Numbered from the stretch's first letter, positions 15,212-26,595 are shown. The stretch is 64,000 nucleotides of DNA from Parapristionchus giblindavisi (GCA_943737045.1 CALSFV010000372.1:124001-188000), one strand, 5' to 3'. Numbers and translations are program-made. Notes: generated by a model from the sequence alone, not told the origin.

Positions 15212-18200
15212 GTGATTGTTATATTCTGTCGATGATTGAATTCTAATCCACAGTGAGATCACAACAAAACAAAATGTCTTACGGGGGTAGTTTTATGATC
15301 AAAGTATGTTAATCTGAAACTGTCGGCTCTGGCTATACTCTCTCGCTTGCTTTGTCTACGAGAGAGTGTTGCCAGAGCAGAGAGTAAAAAAAAGCTGGCG
15401 ATGTGGCTTAAATGCATGGTACTCTAGGTATGTCAATGTTGAACATGGAAGCTCTGGTACTGATGATTCGTCTAGCAGAGGAATCAGAGGTTCTCTCCGT
15501 AAGAGGATCCGCATTCTGTGCTCTCAATGTACTAGCGAGTAGTGAAGGAGGTAAACATTTATTTATTGATTATTGATTGATAGGTGTAAACACATTTATC
15601 AATAGTAGGCTGTGTTGTGCATGGTTGGCCACTAATGACTTCTCCGGTATTTTTTGCTCGCGGGGCTCCCCGTCTAGAGGCTGCAGCTCGCGAGGTACCC
15701 CGTCTAAGTGTTCTACCCCGCGGTGTACCTCGCGAGGTACACCACGGGATTGAACGGTGTGCCCCGCGAGTAAAAAATACCGGAGTTCTTGCTTGTGTTA
15801 GGAAAGTTGGTCGAATGATTGTCATTCGATTGATATTTAAAAGCTGTTAATCGATATCGAGCCACGATGGTTTTCTTTTTTTGTGCGCTGGTTTGGTGTA
15901 ACTGTGCAAGATTGATGGTGGTATTTATTGGAGATTGATAGGTGAAGGATATTTTTTGTAAAACGTGTCCCCAGAATATCACATTAAGTAGTGACATATA
16001 TGATTAGTGAATGTGTTGTGACATGAATCTGACTTGTTTCGATTCCTTCCTCTATCCCTGGCATGACTTCATTGTATCTCTTATTGTTAGAATGAGTCTA
16101 TTCTTTTTCATTCTAATATGTCTTGATAGGTGCCCGTACTCTGGCTCGTTTTGGCTGGGAGAGTAACTGGTATTCTCACGTCATCGACGAAGTCAGAACT
16201 GAAACGGTAATTTTAAATTGTTGTTTCAGAATTTGAAAATAATTTTGTCCATTTCCTAGACTCGTCGTTCGAGCAGTCGCGGAAGCCACGCAGCAATGCC
16301 AACAGTGCTTGAGGTACGGTAGTTATCCGCTCGAGAGTCGGACCATTATGAATGATCTCATATGAAAAAAATACATGCATCACTACATTCCATTCCAATT
16401 ATTATTGATTTTTGTGATGTAACTATTGAAGAGATAGATAATTACTGTAGATGGAAGGAAGACCCGTGTCTGTATCGGTATCGAAGAGATTGACGAGACA
16501 TCGATCAGCAGTCAGTGAAAGTGATAAAAGAATGTCGGTCGAGAACGAGGATAAGAGGTACGGCAGGATTACTGTATATTAATTCGTATATTAGTTTTGT
16601 GGGGTTACGATAACTACTCATTCTTTACTTGTTTGGGGTTACGGTAGATATTTTTGATTCGTATGGTTACGGTGTCTATTCATATAGTAGAATGATGATG
16701 TGGTTACAGTATCTGTTACTCTTTACATTATACGATTACGGTAGTATGTACGGTAGATGCTAATGTTCATTTTCGTTGTAGGAAACGTTGGCGATCAGCG
16801 CCCGGACGAATCACGCACATGATACGACGACGAATGACTGTTATGGATCGATCGTTAGTCTATTGATTTATTGATTGATTTTTCTATGATTACCGTAATC
16901 CTCGCAGGGTGTCAGCCGCACCACGAGCGAACTACCGTAGTGTGAGCGGAGCTGATAGCACGAATGGAGTTGGAGGAGATGATGAAGATGATTATAATAA
17001 CGATGAAGATATAGAGGCCGATGTATCACTTGATGTACTGCATGATGTATTTGGAGGTAATAATGTCGTGTTAAAATCTTGGAAAAATAGATGGAAAAGT
17101 GAAAAGTAGTGTTAATTGCGTAATTGTAAAAGTACTTAGAAAAGGAGAATAGCTTCGTAATTGACAAACTCTTACAACGGGATTTCGTAGGAGGAATTAG
17201 ACCAATTATTGATTTTCAGATAAGGAAGATACGGTCGTCGGAAGCGGGAAGAGAAGTCGGAGATGTACGATGCAATCGAATGGTCGTGAGTTGATATTTG
17301 ATCTTTTTTTGTACTGTATTCCAACGATATGAAATTATTTATATCATGTTCTTTCCTCTTAAAGGGAGCGTTGCCTCTCTCAATGGCCTCTTCACTGCGC
17401 ACACTATTTCTGTGTTCTCTAACAACGAGAGAGTGTTGTGCGTCGAAGAGACCATTGAGAGAGGTTACGCTCCCTTTAAACTGCCACATGTCTCGTTGCG
17501 CCTCGGGCATGGATAGATATATAATTAAATTAATTGATTTCATTTGCAGCCCTCTCACCCGTTCCTCCCTCGTGTTCAACACCATTCGCACTGGAGACTT
17601 CATCGTCGAGTATGGGAAATGGACGTCAACATTCTGAATCCATCGTTGAATCCATCCAATATGGTCTGAAGGCGACTAAGAAACAGCTACACGATGAAAA
17701 TGGACGATTATTTGTGAGTTTGATCATAGAGATGGATCAATATTTTTCACAAAAACTTGGGGTCAAAGATCAGATATTGGTTTTTTTCGGTTTTGTTTCG
17801 AATTTATTGATTGAAAATAACAATATTGAACCACAGAGAATAGCCCTGGCAGTCTGTGATCAAAGATTGGGAAGTTTAGAGTTCAAAGATCAAAGATCAT
17901 ATTCAGGCTGGTGAGTGGACTCGACGTCCTCACTTCTCATCATCATTACGAACACAATGGCGACTATCACCTATCACAACCATGTGAGTATTTACTTTTA
18001 TTCTTGTTTATTCATTATATTATCGAAAAGGGGAAATGCGTCCATTTAGTCGTAACCACCTGCACAATGGTTTATCGGACCATTGCTCACATCTGATACG
18101 CTCGAAACCTTGAATTTGTGTCAGATTAAAATTGTAAAAAAAATAATAATTTGTGATACATAACATATATTTGTGCATTCTAATAACCATTGTTAACTCA

Positions 18201-20211
18201 ATTTATGACTAATCTCTTTGGCAGGAAATGCATTGAAGTGAATCGTAACTTTGGCGCGCCCATCTCCTACTACTTCATGCCCCAGAACGAGGTAATCGTG
18301 ATCGTACGAGAATTCTGTAATCTATCGTAAAGTGAATACCGTATCTGTTGTCTTGAATAAGAGGATAGTATATCTTGAGTACCGTAAACCATCTACCGCA
18401 TTTCATCTTTCCTTTCTCAGGTCGAGTCCCTGGCAGACTATCGTAGTACAGTGGAGAATGATAATTGGTTGAAAGTGGAATTGGAAAGGACTCGACCATC
18501 ACCTGGAGTCATGCTGACCACCAATACGGGAGATGTGTACGTTTTTGTTCCTTTTTAAAAACTTAAAAGTTAAAACTTCCGCTTGGTGTGTATCAGTTGC
18601 TATTTGGGCGTTTATGAAGGGGCTGAAAAGCGAAATCAAGGAGGAAAACGATTTTTCAAAATTTCCGGATTGTTTTTTCTCTTTGTATTCATGCAGAACC
18701 GCCGGATCCATGTTTGTTTGGGTAATTGTGAAAAGGTTGAGACAGGAAATCAATGGGGGGGGGGATATAGTCAATTGTCTCTACTCTATTCTTTCTTCAT
18801 TACAGTGGTGGTAGCAATCTCTTCAATAACTTCGAGACTGCGACTAGACGAGGTCGTGCGACTGCTGATTATGCGACGTGGACCAATATCGCCCTGCCGA
18901 CGGAACTCGAGATTGTGTGCAAAGTGGGCGGAGCTTTCTCTGGATGTTATATTATCGATTGCTTTCAGGGAATTTTTCCTGATATGGAAGGCGGAGTCCG
19001 ACCGATACGATCGAATTCAAGGACGATATCCACTAGTGGAATAGCCATGCAAGGTACTGTAGGTGATGGATACGGTAGATGGGAAAGGATACTGTAGAAG
19101 GCGAAAGAATATGATAAAGGTGGAAGGATACTGTAGAGGGGAAGGATTTATATTCAAACATGATGTATGTTGATTGATTAAATTTATTGATTGATTATGC
19201 CTTCAGAATCTGGTTCCCGTGACGATCATCGTGGACAGAAGGGGGGATACGGTAGAGTGAGAATAGAAGGAGCCAAGAAGCATACTGTATTCTGCTTCTA
19301 TTGCACGGCCAATCCGGGAGAGGGTAAGTCGTTCATTTAATCTTTGATCTTTGATTTATATGAATAAGTGAATAGTGACTATCACAGCCAGCTTAAATGT
19401 ACTTTTGATCTTTGATCTTTCGTATCAGTATTTGATCTTCCCCCTTTTGTCTAGTTCGACCGTTCCACGTTCCAAACGACAGGGAGTGGACGACTCTTCG
19501 ATTGCATGTAAGTTATCCCCAGAAAAAAAAATTTTTTCGCACTTTTACAGGCCATGTTGATTCGATGTTTCATATATTTTATCAATGTGCTTATGCACGA
19601 AATGAGACAATTAACGATTGCGAGACGAAGTGTTCTAAATGTTTTGAATATGATTGAGATGGATTTCTATAAGGGGCTATGGGGGATATGCTTGTGTTAG
19701 AAGGGATTCTCCCACTACATAGTATACTATAATACAATATAATACGATTAATATATTACTTTTTCTTTGAGGTCCTCGAAGCGGTCGATTTGCTTGAGAT
19801 CAAGCATGCCCTGCCTGAGAAGAAACTCCTAGCGTTAGTTTATCGATTATCGATTACCTTTATTCTTAATTAATTAATTACCTTTATTCTTAATTATTTA
19901 CTTAATTAATTAATTACCTTTATTCTTAATTCTTATAGATTACGCCGTAAACATCCGACTCTATTCGATTGGCCGTGTCTCTATGCGGATGTGCTTGAGT
20001 TATTGGACGAGTACAGGTACGGTAGATGTTTATTACAGTAGTCCAAAGAGGTTATTCTCTGGGTCAACGAGTGTATTTTGTCAGATTTAAAGCGCAGTCG
20101 CGTACGTTCCTACAAGAATTGTTCTACAATGCACTACGATTGACACGAAACGTGTCTGAGCCTTTGTCGAGTACTCAGAGAAGAACATCTATAGAAATAT
20201 CATCGTGCTAG
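51..20211 (+). CDS. rict-1: Rictor (TORC2 subunit), 3' part, 38 exons, 5' end outside window
   Basis: Rictor is the scaffold subunit of TOR complex 2, which phosphorylates AGC kinases such as Akt and SGK. Exons: 51-199, 479-567, 624-704, 995-1078, 1607-1773, 1894-1965, 2166-2229, 2411-2480, 2534-2646, 2721-2771, 2848-2951, 3052-3127, 3426-3562, 13529-13655, 13951-14067, 14114-14155, 14241-14314, 14388-14466, 14668-14774, 14854-14974, 15032-15116, 15428-15550, 16130-16206, 16260-16313, 16451-16557, 16782-16853, 16908-17056, 17220-17282, 17550-17713, 17907-17983, 18225-18291, 18421-18536, 18806-19053, 19207-19323, 19455-19507, 19772-19833, 19939-20016, 20085-20211; about 1254 codons, one frame. 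Diagnostic segments match Rictor family blocks: NPIGMEILQK and VSSIDYSYPGLARVIL in the middle region, then LALAHIGSAPMG and SEVLSVRGSAFCALNVLASS (RICTOR_V-like). Late segments include a CFYC motif and HPTLFDWPCLYADVLELL. The 5' part, including the start, lies left of the window. The intron 3563-13528 hosts an antisense gene. The acceptor at 19771 (TTTGAG) is the weakest site. Confidence 0.9.
248..451. repeat. CATAGGTCGAA-ended MITE, copy 1
   Basis: Lies in a Rictor intron. Starts CATAGATCGAAAAGTATGTT and ends TTCGACCTATG, so the ends are inverted. Between them a unit of roughly 45 bp (GACCGGATTTTGAGCCAAAA, then a TCGAAAAACC-type spacer) is tandemly repeated about four times. The same ends and unit recur at 29265-29392, 33399-33504, 48528-48731 and 54921-55080. 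Confidence 0.8.
2277..2383. repeat. TTAA-ended palindromic MITE (family A), copy 1
   Basis: In a Rictor intron. Core arms CTCCGGCAATGCGCTCTCG and its inverted partner CGAGAGAGCGTTGCCAGAG fold back around TTTCTTTCTCTA. The right end reads CGGGCGTGCCTTTAA, as in the other family A copies; the left end is eroded. Confidence 0.75.
4308..9089 (-). CDS. Secreted Pro/Gln/Asn-rich protein with C-terminal DB module, nested in a Rictor intron
   Basis: Complete 16-exon gene antisense to Rictor, 2115 nt, 704 residues. Exons (high to low): 9089-8980, 8795-8717, 8087-8025, 7980-7894, 7843-7745, 7527-7453, 7264-7043, 6852-6331, 6078-5971, 5857-5795, 5729-5646, 5599-5381, 5183-5128, 5044-4972, 4609-4489, 4441-4308. 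The start at 9089 gives a clear signal peptide (MRSLVYVLLLTVSLALA); the in-frame upstream Met at 9242 would hide it. A short Cys-rich stretch (CPHC, CPAICASC) follows, then about 500 residues rich in P, Q and N, including a 9-residue NGLGPNGLP tandem repeat. The last four exons form a DB module: FRNCCAPLGEGCLPLCDYDA, a DATPCC segment, HCRPYCNP and a final C. DB modules are nematode extracellular domains of unknown biochemical role. An extracellular matrix, cuticle or eggshell role is inference. No pathway link to Rictor is implied. Confidence 0.88.
6464..6616 (-). repeat. 27-bp coding minisatellite in the DB-module gene
   Basis: About five tandem copies of a 27-bp unit encode NGLGPNGLP repeats inside exon 6852-6331. 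Copies differ at a few third positions (GGTCCCAACGG against GGTCCTAACGG types), so the protein repeat is better conserved than the DNA. Its copy number may vary between strains. Confidence 0.85.
7620..7731. repeat. TTAA-ended palindromic MITE (family A), copy 2
   Basis: Best preserved copy, in an intron of the DB-module gene. Left end TTAAAGGCAGACCCGAGC then TAATTTGA; right end TCAAATTAGCGTGGG then TGTGCCTT, an inverted repeat of about 23 bp. Inner arms carry CTCTCTC and GAGAGCG. No room for a protein. Confidence 0.85.
9694..9792. repeat. TTAA-ended palindromic MITE (family A), copy 3
   Basis: CTAAAGG at the left and CCTTTAA at the right, with inner arms GGTAACGCTCTCTCG and CGAGAGAGCATTGCC. 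Located 5' of the DB-module gene, still inside the Rictor intron. Confidence 0.75.
11660..11795. repeat. CCCTCT microsatellite
   Basis: Hexanucleotide tract of TCCCTC units with a few TTC interruptions. Open frames through it (Ser/Pro/Leu-only) are a product of the repeat. Confidence 0.9.
15131..15210. repeat. Palindromic AAT/ATT microsatellite
   Basis: In a Rictor intron. A run of AAT units switches to a longer run of ATT units, so the tract is self-complementary and can fold into a hairpin. Confidence 0.9.
15309..15412. repeat. TTAA-ended palindromic MITE (family A), copy 4
   Basis: Rictor intron. Left GTTAATCTGAAACTGTCGG, right GATGTGGCTTAA, inner arms CTCTGGCTATACTCTCTCG and CGAGAGAGTGTTGCCAGAG. 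Confidence 0.75.
15642..15785. repeat. GC-rich MITE with 25-bp terminal inverted repeats
   Basis: Rictor intron. Ends CTCCGGTATTTTTTGCTCGC and, inverted, GCGAGTAAAAAATACCGGAG, one mismatch over 25 bp, both followed inward by GGGGC. The interior contains further inverted CGCGAGGTAC blocks. I see only this copy in the window. Confidence 0.85.
17359..17480. repeat. TTAA-ended MITE (family B), copy 1
   Basis: Rictor intron. TTAAAGGGAGCG at the left and CGCTCCCTTTAA at the right; inside, CTCTCAATGGCCTCTTC pairs with GAAGAGACCATTGAGAG. A second copy lies at 57533-57650. Confidence 0.85.
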
Positions 20212-22009
20212 AGACTACCGTATCCTGCAAGACTATCGTATACATGTTGTTGAGCATACCGTAACTGCCCTTCCCATCTCAATTTACCTGGAAGAAGTAT
20301 CGTAGTCGTTCCTCTCATTCTGTAATAATACTGTAACTATTGTATGTTTTAGTAGATGCATAGTATAGTCATAGAATAGATCCTTGCTATATAGAAGATA
20401 TATATGTTATGTAAATTGTCAAACAAACCTAACAATATGTTGTAATAATAACTAGTTTGTGATCTACTCGATCGATAATTCCCTCCATACAGTAACTAGG
20501 GTTACTGTAACTCCCTCTCATCTCCAATCTATCATTGTGATATATACAGCCAATGGGTAAACAGTCTGTGCTAATATATACCGATGTATCATCAATCAAT
20601 CCATCTTTTTTGAGTGTTTATCGTTCTACCGTATACTTCCTGTGTACTCCTATCGTATTTCAGAAGTTATTGATTATCGTATAACGCCATTTGTACCATT
20701 ACAATTGATTGATTACGTTAGTTATAATGTTACGCAATGAAGCATTGCTACTTGGACGCATAAACTGATCATACGAATGTCATTGTTTATATTCACATTG
20801 GGTATCGATTACAAGTCGTACAAAGGAAGGGAAAGGATATTTATAGATTAGATATCGGACTTGTATTTATCTTATCATTAGACCTAAGAAAGTCGAGTAT
20901 GTAAATGAGAATACGGTATTTTGAAGGGTTACTGTAACTGGTCAAATGTATCAGTTCGTTCTTGTTTATTATTCAAGTATAAATAGTTGATGAAGCCATC
21001 TCAGAGTGAATCTTATTTAATATTTCCCGCCTATTTTCGAACCGTTCTTTCTTCTTCATCTTCTTCCTAAACATAATTCATCTGCCTCAAATCATACTCT
21101 AACCGTCTGCACTCTCTCCATTTACCATTCTCTCTCATCTTCTCTAGAGAGCTTCCCTCTACTAGTATCGCGTCTGTTCTTCTTCTATCATGTGCTATAT
21201 CTTTTTGGCGCCAAATTTGATTCGATATGGTTTAGAGGTTGGAAGGAAGAGGATGGTAGAAACGACTGAACGACGGCTAATTTTTTGTGTGCCCTTTACC
21301 TTCTGCCCCAACGGACACAGAAAAGAGGAAGAGATGAGAGAGTCCAAGGAATGGAGAGTGGTAGAGATAGAGAGAAAGGAATGGTTACCCTTCTTTTTGT
21401 GTCCTCCCTCTCCCTCTCTACACTATCCCATCAGATGAAAAAAGAGCACTACCCCTCAATCTGTCGAAAGAAAGAAAGAGGAAGAAAGGGCCAGATGCAA
21501 GCTCAGTTTACGATTGAATAAAAGATTACTGTATGCATTGCGTAGGTGGAATCAGTGAATGAACGGACCAATTAAATGAGATATCAATCTCTATAATCAT
21601 AATAAGTCATTCTCAGTGGGAGGCTACGTAATAATGATTGATTGATTGATGAGATAAATGATCGGCAAGTCTCTTTTGGCGGATTACGGTAGGCGGAGAG
21701 TGCGGGTGGGTCATAAAATAGTCCAAATCTATAATCGCAATCTATCATATGCCGTTCCCTATCCTTGCCCTCTCCAGAGAGGCAGATAGAGGATTGTTGT
21801 TGCGCAGTGGAGAAAACGACGCAATAGCTGATATATCAGACAAGAGAACACACAAATATGAGAGGGTGCCAGAGAAAGAGAGAGAAGAGTGAGAGAGTAT
21901 GGAGATCGAGGAGAGTAGAGGGTGAGAGAGTAGAGGTCGAGGCTAGAGATGGAGCGTGCACAAGTGATCAACATGTCTTGGCTTGAATAGTAGAAGGAAT
22001 GGGAACACT

Positions 22010-22513
22010 CACAAGGGGAGCGGAGTGAGAGTGGGACACACGTGAGCAGGATTTGGGACATTAGAAAGAACCAAAGCGAATCCAATCGCAAATGTTCACC
22101 CGGTGAGGAGGCATTACCATATACCACACCGATGCGGACACCCACTATTGGAAGGACTGGGTTAGTAGAGGGGAGCGGAGTGAGTAGGGGACATAGGGGG
22201 AGCGGAGAAGCAAAGGGACATCTGAAGGCCGACCCCGAGCTGAATGTGTCTCTAGTCATAGTCATTCTCAATTAGATACGACCAAGATAACACATCCAGA
22301 GCGGGGAATCGACCGATGTGTCGTGGGGGAGTGGAGTGAGGATGGGACATCGTAGAAGGAGGAGCGGAGTGAGGATGGGACATCCCTCGGCCAGCCCACG
22401 ATGGATGTTCACCCGGTGAAGAGATTCAGATAACAACTTCAGACCGTGGCAAAAACCCACTGTGGGCAGTGCGACCGAGGGTGGGAGGGTGAGCGGAGTG
22501 ACTTGGGGACATT
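22010..22513. repeat. Interspersed 25-bp repeat GGAGCGGAGTGAGGATGGG
   Basis: Six copies of a unit like GGGAGCGGAGTGAG then NNTGGGACAT begin near 22014, 22170, 22196, 22325, 22357 and 22488, separated by unlike sequence. Two copies of TGTTCACCCGGTGA (near 22092 and 22408) lie among them. All repeats have the same orientation. Confidence 0.75.
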
Positions 22514-24620
22514 GTCGGAGCCGAAATGGGACACGACCAGTCGATAGAAGACTGATGAAGTGGAATGATTTGGATTCATATTAGACGACTGAGATGGGGG
22601 GAGGACTGTGGGTGAGGATGAGTGGGTAGAGAGACTGAGAGAGGAAGATGAGGGAAGGAGCGGGGGGAGGGCACGCCCCTTCTAGAAGACGACTCATAAC
22701 TCCGCCCACATGGTAGATCTATCGTAGATTCCCGCCAAAAGAGGTGAGAGAGTATGGAGAATGGAGAGAGTGGTCAGAGATGCAGAGGAGGAGGTTTGAA
22801 TGATAGACCAAGAAGGACTGGGGAAGAGAGATCACGAGGGGAAATGGCGGTATATGGCCGAACAGTGGATAGTTTACTGGCCAAAGTGGCTGGCCACTGT
22901 TGGAGAGAAGGGGAGGGGTATCTTATCGACTGAATAGTGGTATTGTCTGATAAGGGAGTACAGTGGTTGTTTAGTAGGAGGGTGATAGTATTGATTGATG
23001 ACGTCACGAGGGGGAATCAGGGAATAGAAGAGAGAAAGACTGCATAGGAAGGAATGAGAAAGGAATAGGCCGTTCCCCCCGCATACTACTCTTACCCACA
23101 TCTCTTCTACAGTGAAAGAGACGTAGTTAGCGACGAGTCAAGGACGAACAAAAGGAGAGGGAGAGATATGGGGCAGAGGGAGAGAAAGGGAGAGGGAGAG
23201 AAAGGGAGAGGGGGAGATATAGGGGCAGAGGGAGAGGGAGAGGTAGAGGGAGAGGTCGATAGATAGATCTAGAGGTAAAGGGGAGATAGAGAGGTAAAGA
23301 TGAACAGAAAAGGAATGCGATCGTTACCTCGATTCGTCTTTCTTTCTCTAAGTTCCGATCTGCCTCTCTACCTCTCCTTATTCTCTCCCTCTCCTTTTCC
23401 CTCTCCATCTCCTTATTCTCACACGAGAAAACGTTCACGGACGGACGACCTCGGAAGTGCAGTGACAGTACACCAGTAACGAGACTTACTAACAAAAGAA
23501 TGATGACATCATTAGTTATCGATCGATTGATTGATTGATTGCACTCCCCCTTCCTGTCTTTACCTTCATCCCTTCCTAACTCCAAATGTGTTGTGCGCGA
23601 CTGCGCGAATATGGCCGAAACACAGCGGGAATACGAGAGAGCGCCAGAGAGAAAGAGGGAGCGAGAGAGTGTGCATAAACGAGAGAGTACAGACAGATAG
23701 ATAGATTTATGAGTGGTGAGTCAGCACTCAGATAGATATTATTGGTTATCCTTGACTATGAGACCCCCTAGGAGAAGAACTAAATTATGGGTTTGTTGAC
23801 GAGATCGAGAAATCTGATATGGGACCACCTGAGGAGTTTCGAGATAGATGATTAACTTTGCGGGCTTGGACACCGTTGATAAGATTACAGTAGATGATTA
23901 ATCGGTCTTAGACAACGATGATTACAGTAGTAGAGAGACTGCGCGGGCTTGGACACCATAATATATTGATCGAGAGATGATCATAGATGGAAGGATGAAG
24001 GTCGAAGAGGGAAGAAAATAAAGAAAACGTCGTTTAGTCGAATGGTTTTGAACCGTTCCCGTTCGGTCTCTCTACTTCTGCCTCTCCCTCTCTATCTCTA
24101 CCTCCCTATCTCTCCCTCTCTCTCTATCTCTGCCTCTCCCTCTTCATCCCCTCTCCCTTTCCTCTCCTCACTCTTTTTCTTTCTATTCTATATAAGAACT
24201 GGTAAAGGCAGATGGTATTAAGATGAAGAAATAGATTGATGGAAGAATGGACAGAGAAGATGGACGTCCTTACATTGTCTATTCAAAACATTAATTCATT
24301 CCCAGAATTCTCTTAATTTTTTTGCATTTTCCTCAATATATATTCTGAAAAAAATTTACAATAAACATTTGTTTTTTTTTTAAACTGAAACTAAAATGAA
24401 GGTCTCTCGATGGTAGAGAATGGAATAATTTTTTTAAAATTGCAGTAATTTACTTACCAATTACTTGTACTTGTTAAATTAAGCCGATCATCTTATCAAC
24501 ATTAAGAATAAAAAGGAGGATGCGTTAGCTGTGTGGTACAAAACAATAATAATATAATAATATTATGACGGATCGGTGTTTCGACCATGGGATCAATGAA
24601 TAAAATAAACAAATGACGAG

Positions 24621-24690
24621 ATATTACTCTCTCTCTCGCTTTCTTTGTCGGTGAGAGAGTACTGCCAATGCGGAGAGTAAAATTAACTAT
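24621..24690. repeat. Family A MITE, partial copy
   Basis: Inner palindrome ACTCTCTCTCTCGC with GGTGAGAGAGTACTGCCAA, followed by GCGGAGAGTAAAATTA as in the full copies; outer ends missing. It lies 50 bp upstream of the start of the small membrane-protein gene, so it may sit in that gene's promoter. Confidence 0.65.
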
Positions 24691-24736
24691 CCATTCAAAA
24701 ATGATCATTGTATGATTTGTCATTTCTTCCATCATA

Positions 24737-25236
24737 ATGGAATACATTCGGTCGCACACGGAACCCTCCCATGCTCATCTCATTACGGTACTGCTCATAC
24801 TTACCGTAATCGCCATCGGAGTCTTCACTCTCTTGGAAGCTTACAGGTATGTCGTAATGTATGGTAGGTAGAATGTAGACTGGGATGCTGTAGGGATAGT
24901 ATGTTGTATATGATAGGCATGCTGTACGGAATAGGGCAGGGGTACTGTGTGATATATGGGTATATACGGTAGTATCGGGTATTGGACATTTACCATTGTA
25001 GAGCAGCGATTCGTCCGATTCAAGAGGAATTGAATGATGAGGATGGCGCGAGGAAGAATGATAAGAAAACGGCGGTGGAAGAGTTTTATCTGACTGGAAG
25101 AGCACGAAGATATCTACAGATCAAGACCAATACCAACGTCAAAAAGGTCAAACCAACTACCACTGCTCACTCGTCACAATCGGTGGGTTACTGCAAAGAT
25201 CAAAGATCAAATATCAGACTCTACCTCTCGCAGTAG
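24737..25236 (+). CDS. Small single-pass membrane protein, two exons, function unknown
   Basis: Exons 24737-24846 and 25002-25236; joined in frame (codon split AG|A) they give about 115 residues. The N-terminal exon encodes MEYIRSHTEPSHAHL, then a hydrophobic span ITVLLILTVIAIGVFTLLEA that looks like one membrane helix. The second exon is charged (EELNDEDGARKNDKK) with an Arg/Lys-rich tail (TGRARRYLQIKTNTNVKKVK). A possible 51-nt in-frame intron at 25183-25233 (GTGGGT to CTCGCAG) ends directly before the TAG stop, so splicing would only shorten the tail by 17 residues. The 20 hydrophobic residues near the N-terminus without a clear cleavage site favour a signal anchor. I do not recognise the family. 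Splice sites and frame support a real gene, but no homology is claimed. Confidence 0.6.
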
Positions 25237-26104
25237 ACAAACAGGCTGCGTTCGGAAAGATCAAAGATCAGCGATTAATGGGATTACGGTAGTGACTTGA
25301 TGGCATGGGATTTAGTAGGTAATTAGAGATGATGCTAATCTTAGGAGAGATATTGTAGCCAGAAGGTAGGGTCAGATAGGAGGGATGGAGTGAGAAGAGC
25401 TATTAGAGGCAATTGATTGAATGGTTAGTGAGAAAATGAACATAGATTGTGCAAATAATATTATTATAATTTATCAAAATATTATATCGAAAAAAGAAAA
25501 TTTTGATAAAAGTTATCTCAAGATGAGTTGATTTTATATGATTTCCGATTTATAATATTATCTCTATTTTTAAAAATAATCTGAACATCAACGTTTTTGT
25601 CGCAAAGAAAAGGATTATATGAATGGAGATTATTTTCGTACACTATCGACTGTATAGTTTTTGATCACTTTGATATCAATACAGTGATAAGGAAATATTT
25701 ATCGGTCGATCTTCTGATTGTAGTACTAGTTATGTTGTCTAGAAGGAGGAAAACATTGGGGACGAAAGAGTGTGTAAAACGAGGAGAGTTTTTCTTTTCT
25801 TTGCGCAACTTTTGAAGAGAACATAAACAGGTATGCGAATGACGGGACTGTTTTGTTGAGTCGAGAAAAATTTTTCGTAAATATAAAAACATAAACACTG
25901 GATTGTCCGTTGTGAATTTGAATTCTGTAATTATTGACACGATTTTGCTCTATTATTTACTGTTATGGTATTCTCCCAATTGCCCACCACAACCGCTAAA
26001 ATAATGCAGTATGTAATTTCTGAACGCTCGAAGGCATAAAAATGCAGATAATTTATAAAACGCGATGATTTTGTTCGGTTTTGTCGATACGATAGCTCAC
26101 AAGG
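25237..26104. other. AT-rich spacer, no gene recognised
   Basis: Contains a short hairpin at about 25476-25511 (TTATCAAAAT paired with ATTTTGATAA). No exon chain is visible on either strand. Confidence 0.55.
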
Positions 26105-26595
26105 TATCGTACATCGAAAATTCATTGGATCATGAATCGCCAGAGGCACTCTGAGCCACTCTGGTGATTCAACGGCGATTATGGCCGAATGAGGCATTTT
26201 CGTGCTCTCTCTTTCTTTTCATTATTTTTCTTTCACTCTAATCTAGTTAGTCCGCGAGAATCGCATTTTTATATTGTGTTATTCACAAAATCATCATGTT
26301 TATTTATTAATAAGTCGTTCCGATGAAAACATTTTGGGGGGCTACCGATTTCCCGGTTCCGGTTCTGTGATATCATCGGAACGATTTATTAATAAATAAA
26401 AATGATGATTTTGTGAAAAAACACAATATAAAAATGCAATTCTCGCGGACTAACTAGATTAGAGTGAAAGAAAAATAATGAAAAGAAAGAGAGAGCACGA
26501 AAATGCCTCATTCGGCCATAATCGCCGTTGAATCACCAGAGTGGCTCAGAGTGCTTCTGGCGATTCATGATCCAATGAATTTTCGATGTACGATA
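26105..26595. mobile_element. Foldback element with about 218-bp near-identical arms
   Basis: The left arm from TATCGTACATCGAAAATT runs to ATTAATAAGTCGTTCCGAT. The right arm is its reverse complement with only a handful of differences, around a roughly 55-bp centre containing GGGGGGCTACCGATTTCCC. There is no transposase frame inside, so it is a non-autonomous element or a recent inverted duplication. High arm identity suggests it is young or kept uniform by conversion. Confidence 0.85.

Larger units (their letters stand above)
20212..24736. other. Intergenic region, no gene recognised
   Basis: About 4.5 kb between Rictor and the small membrane-protein gene. It has AT-rich sequence with scattered TACGGTA motifs up to about 21000, GA-rich tracts at 21840-21960 and 23130-23290, CT-rich tracts near 23380 and 24060-24180, the 25-bp repeat family at 22010-22513 and a partial family A MITE at 24621-24690. 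Longer open frames here are low-complexity readings of GA/CT tracts with no exon-like neighbours. Confidence 0.6.

Noticed and set aside
15617..15850. Overlapping frames on both strands near 15.7 kb
   Set aside because: They read through the GC-rich MITE at 15642-15785, whose inverted ends create open frames on both strands.
21759..22271. A 170-codon minus-strand frame
   Set aside because: Built from GA/CT-rich low-complexity DNA and the 25-bp repeats; no exon neighbours or domain.
23127..23585. A 152-codon minus-strand frame
   Set aside because: Its second half is a Leu/Pro/Ser reading of a GA microsatellite; no supporting splice pattern.
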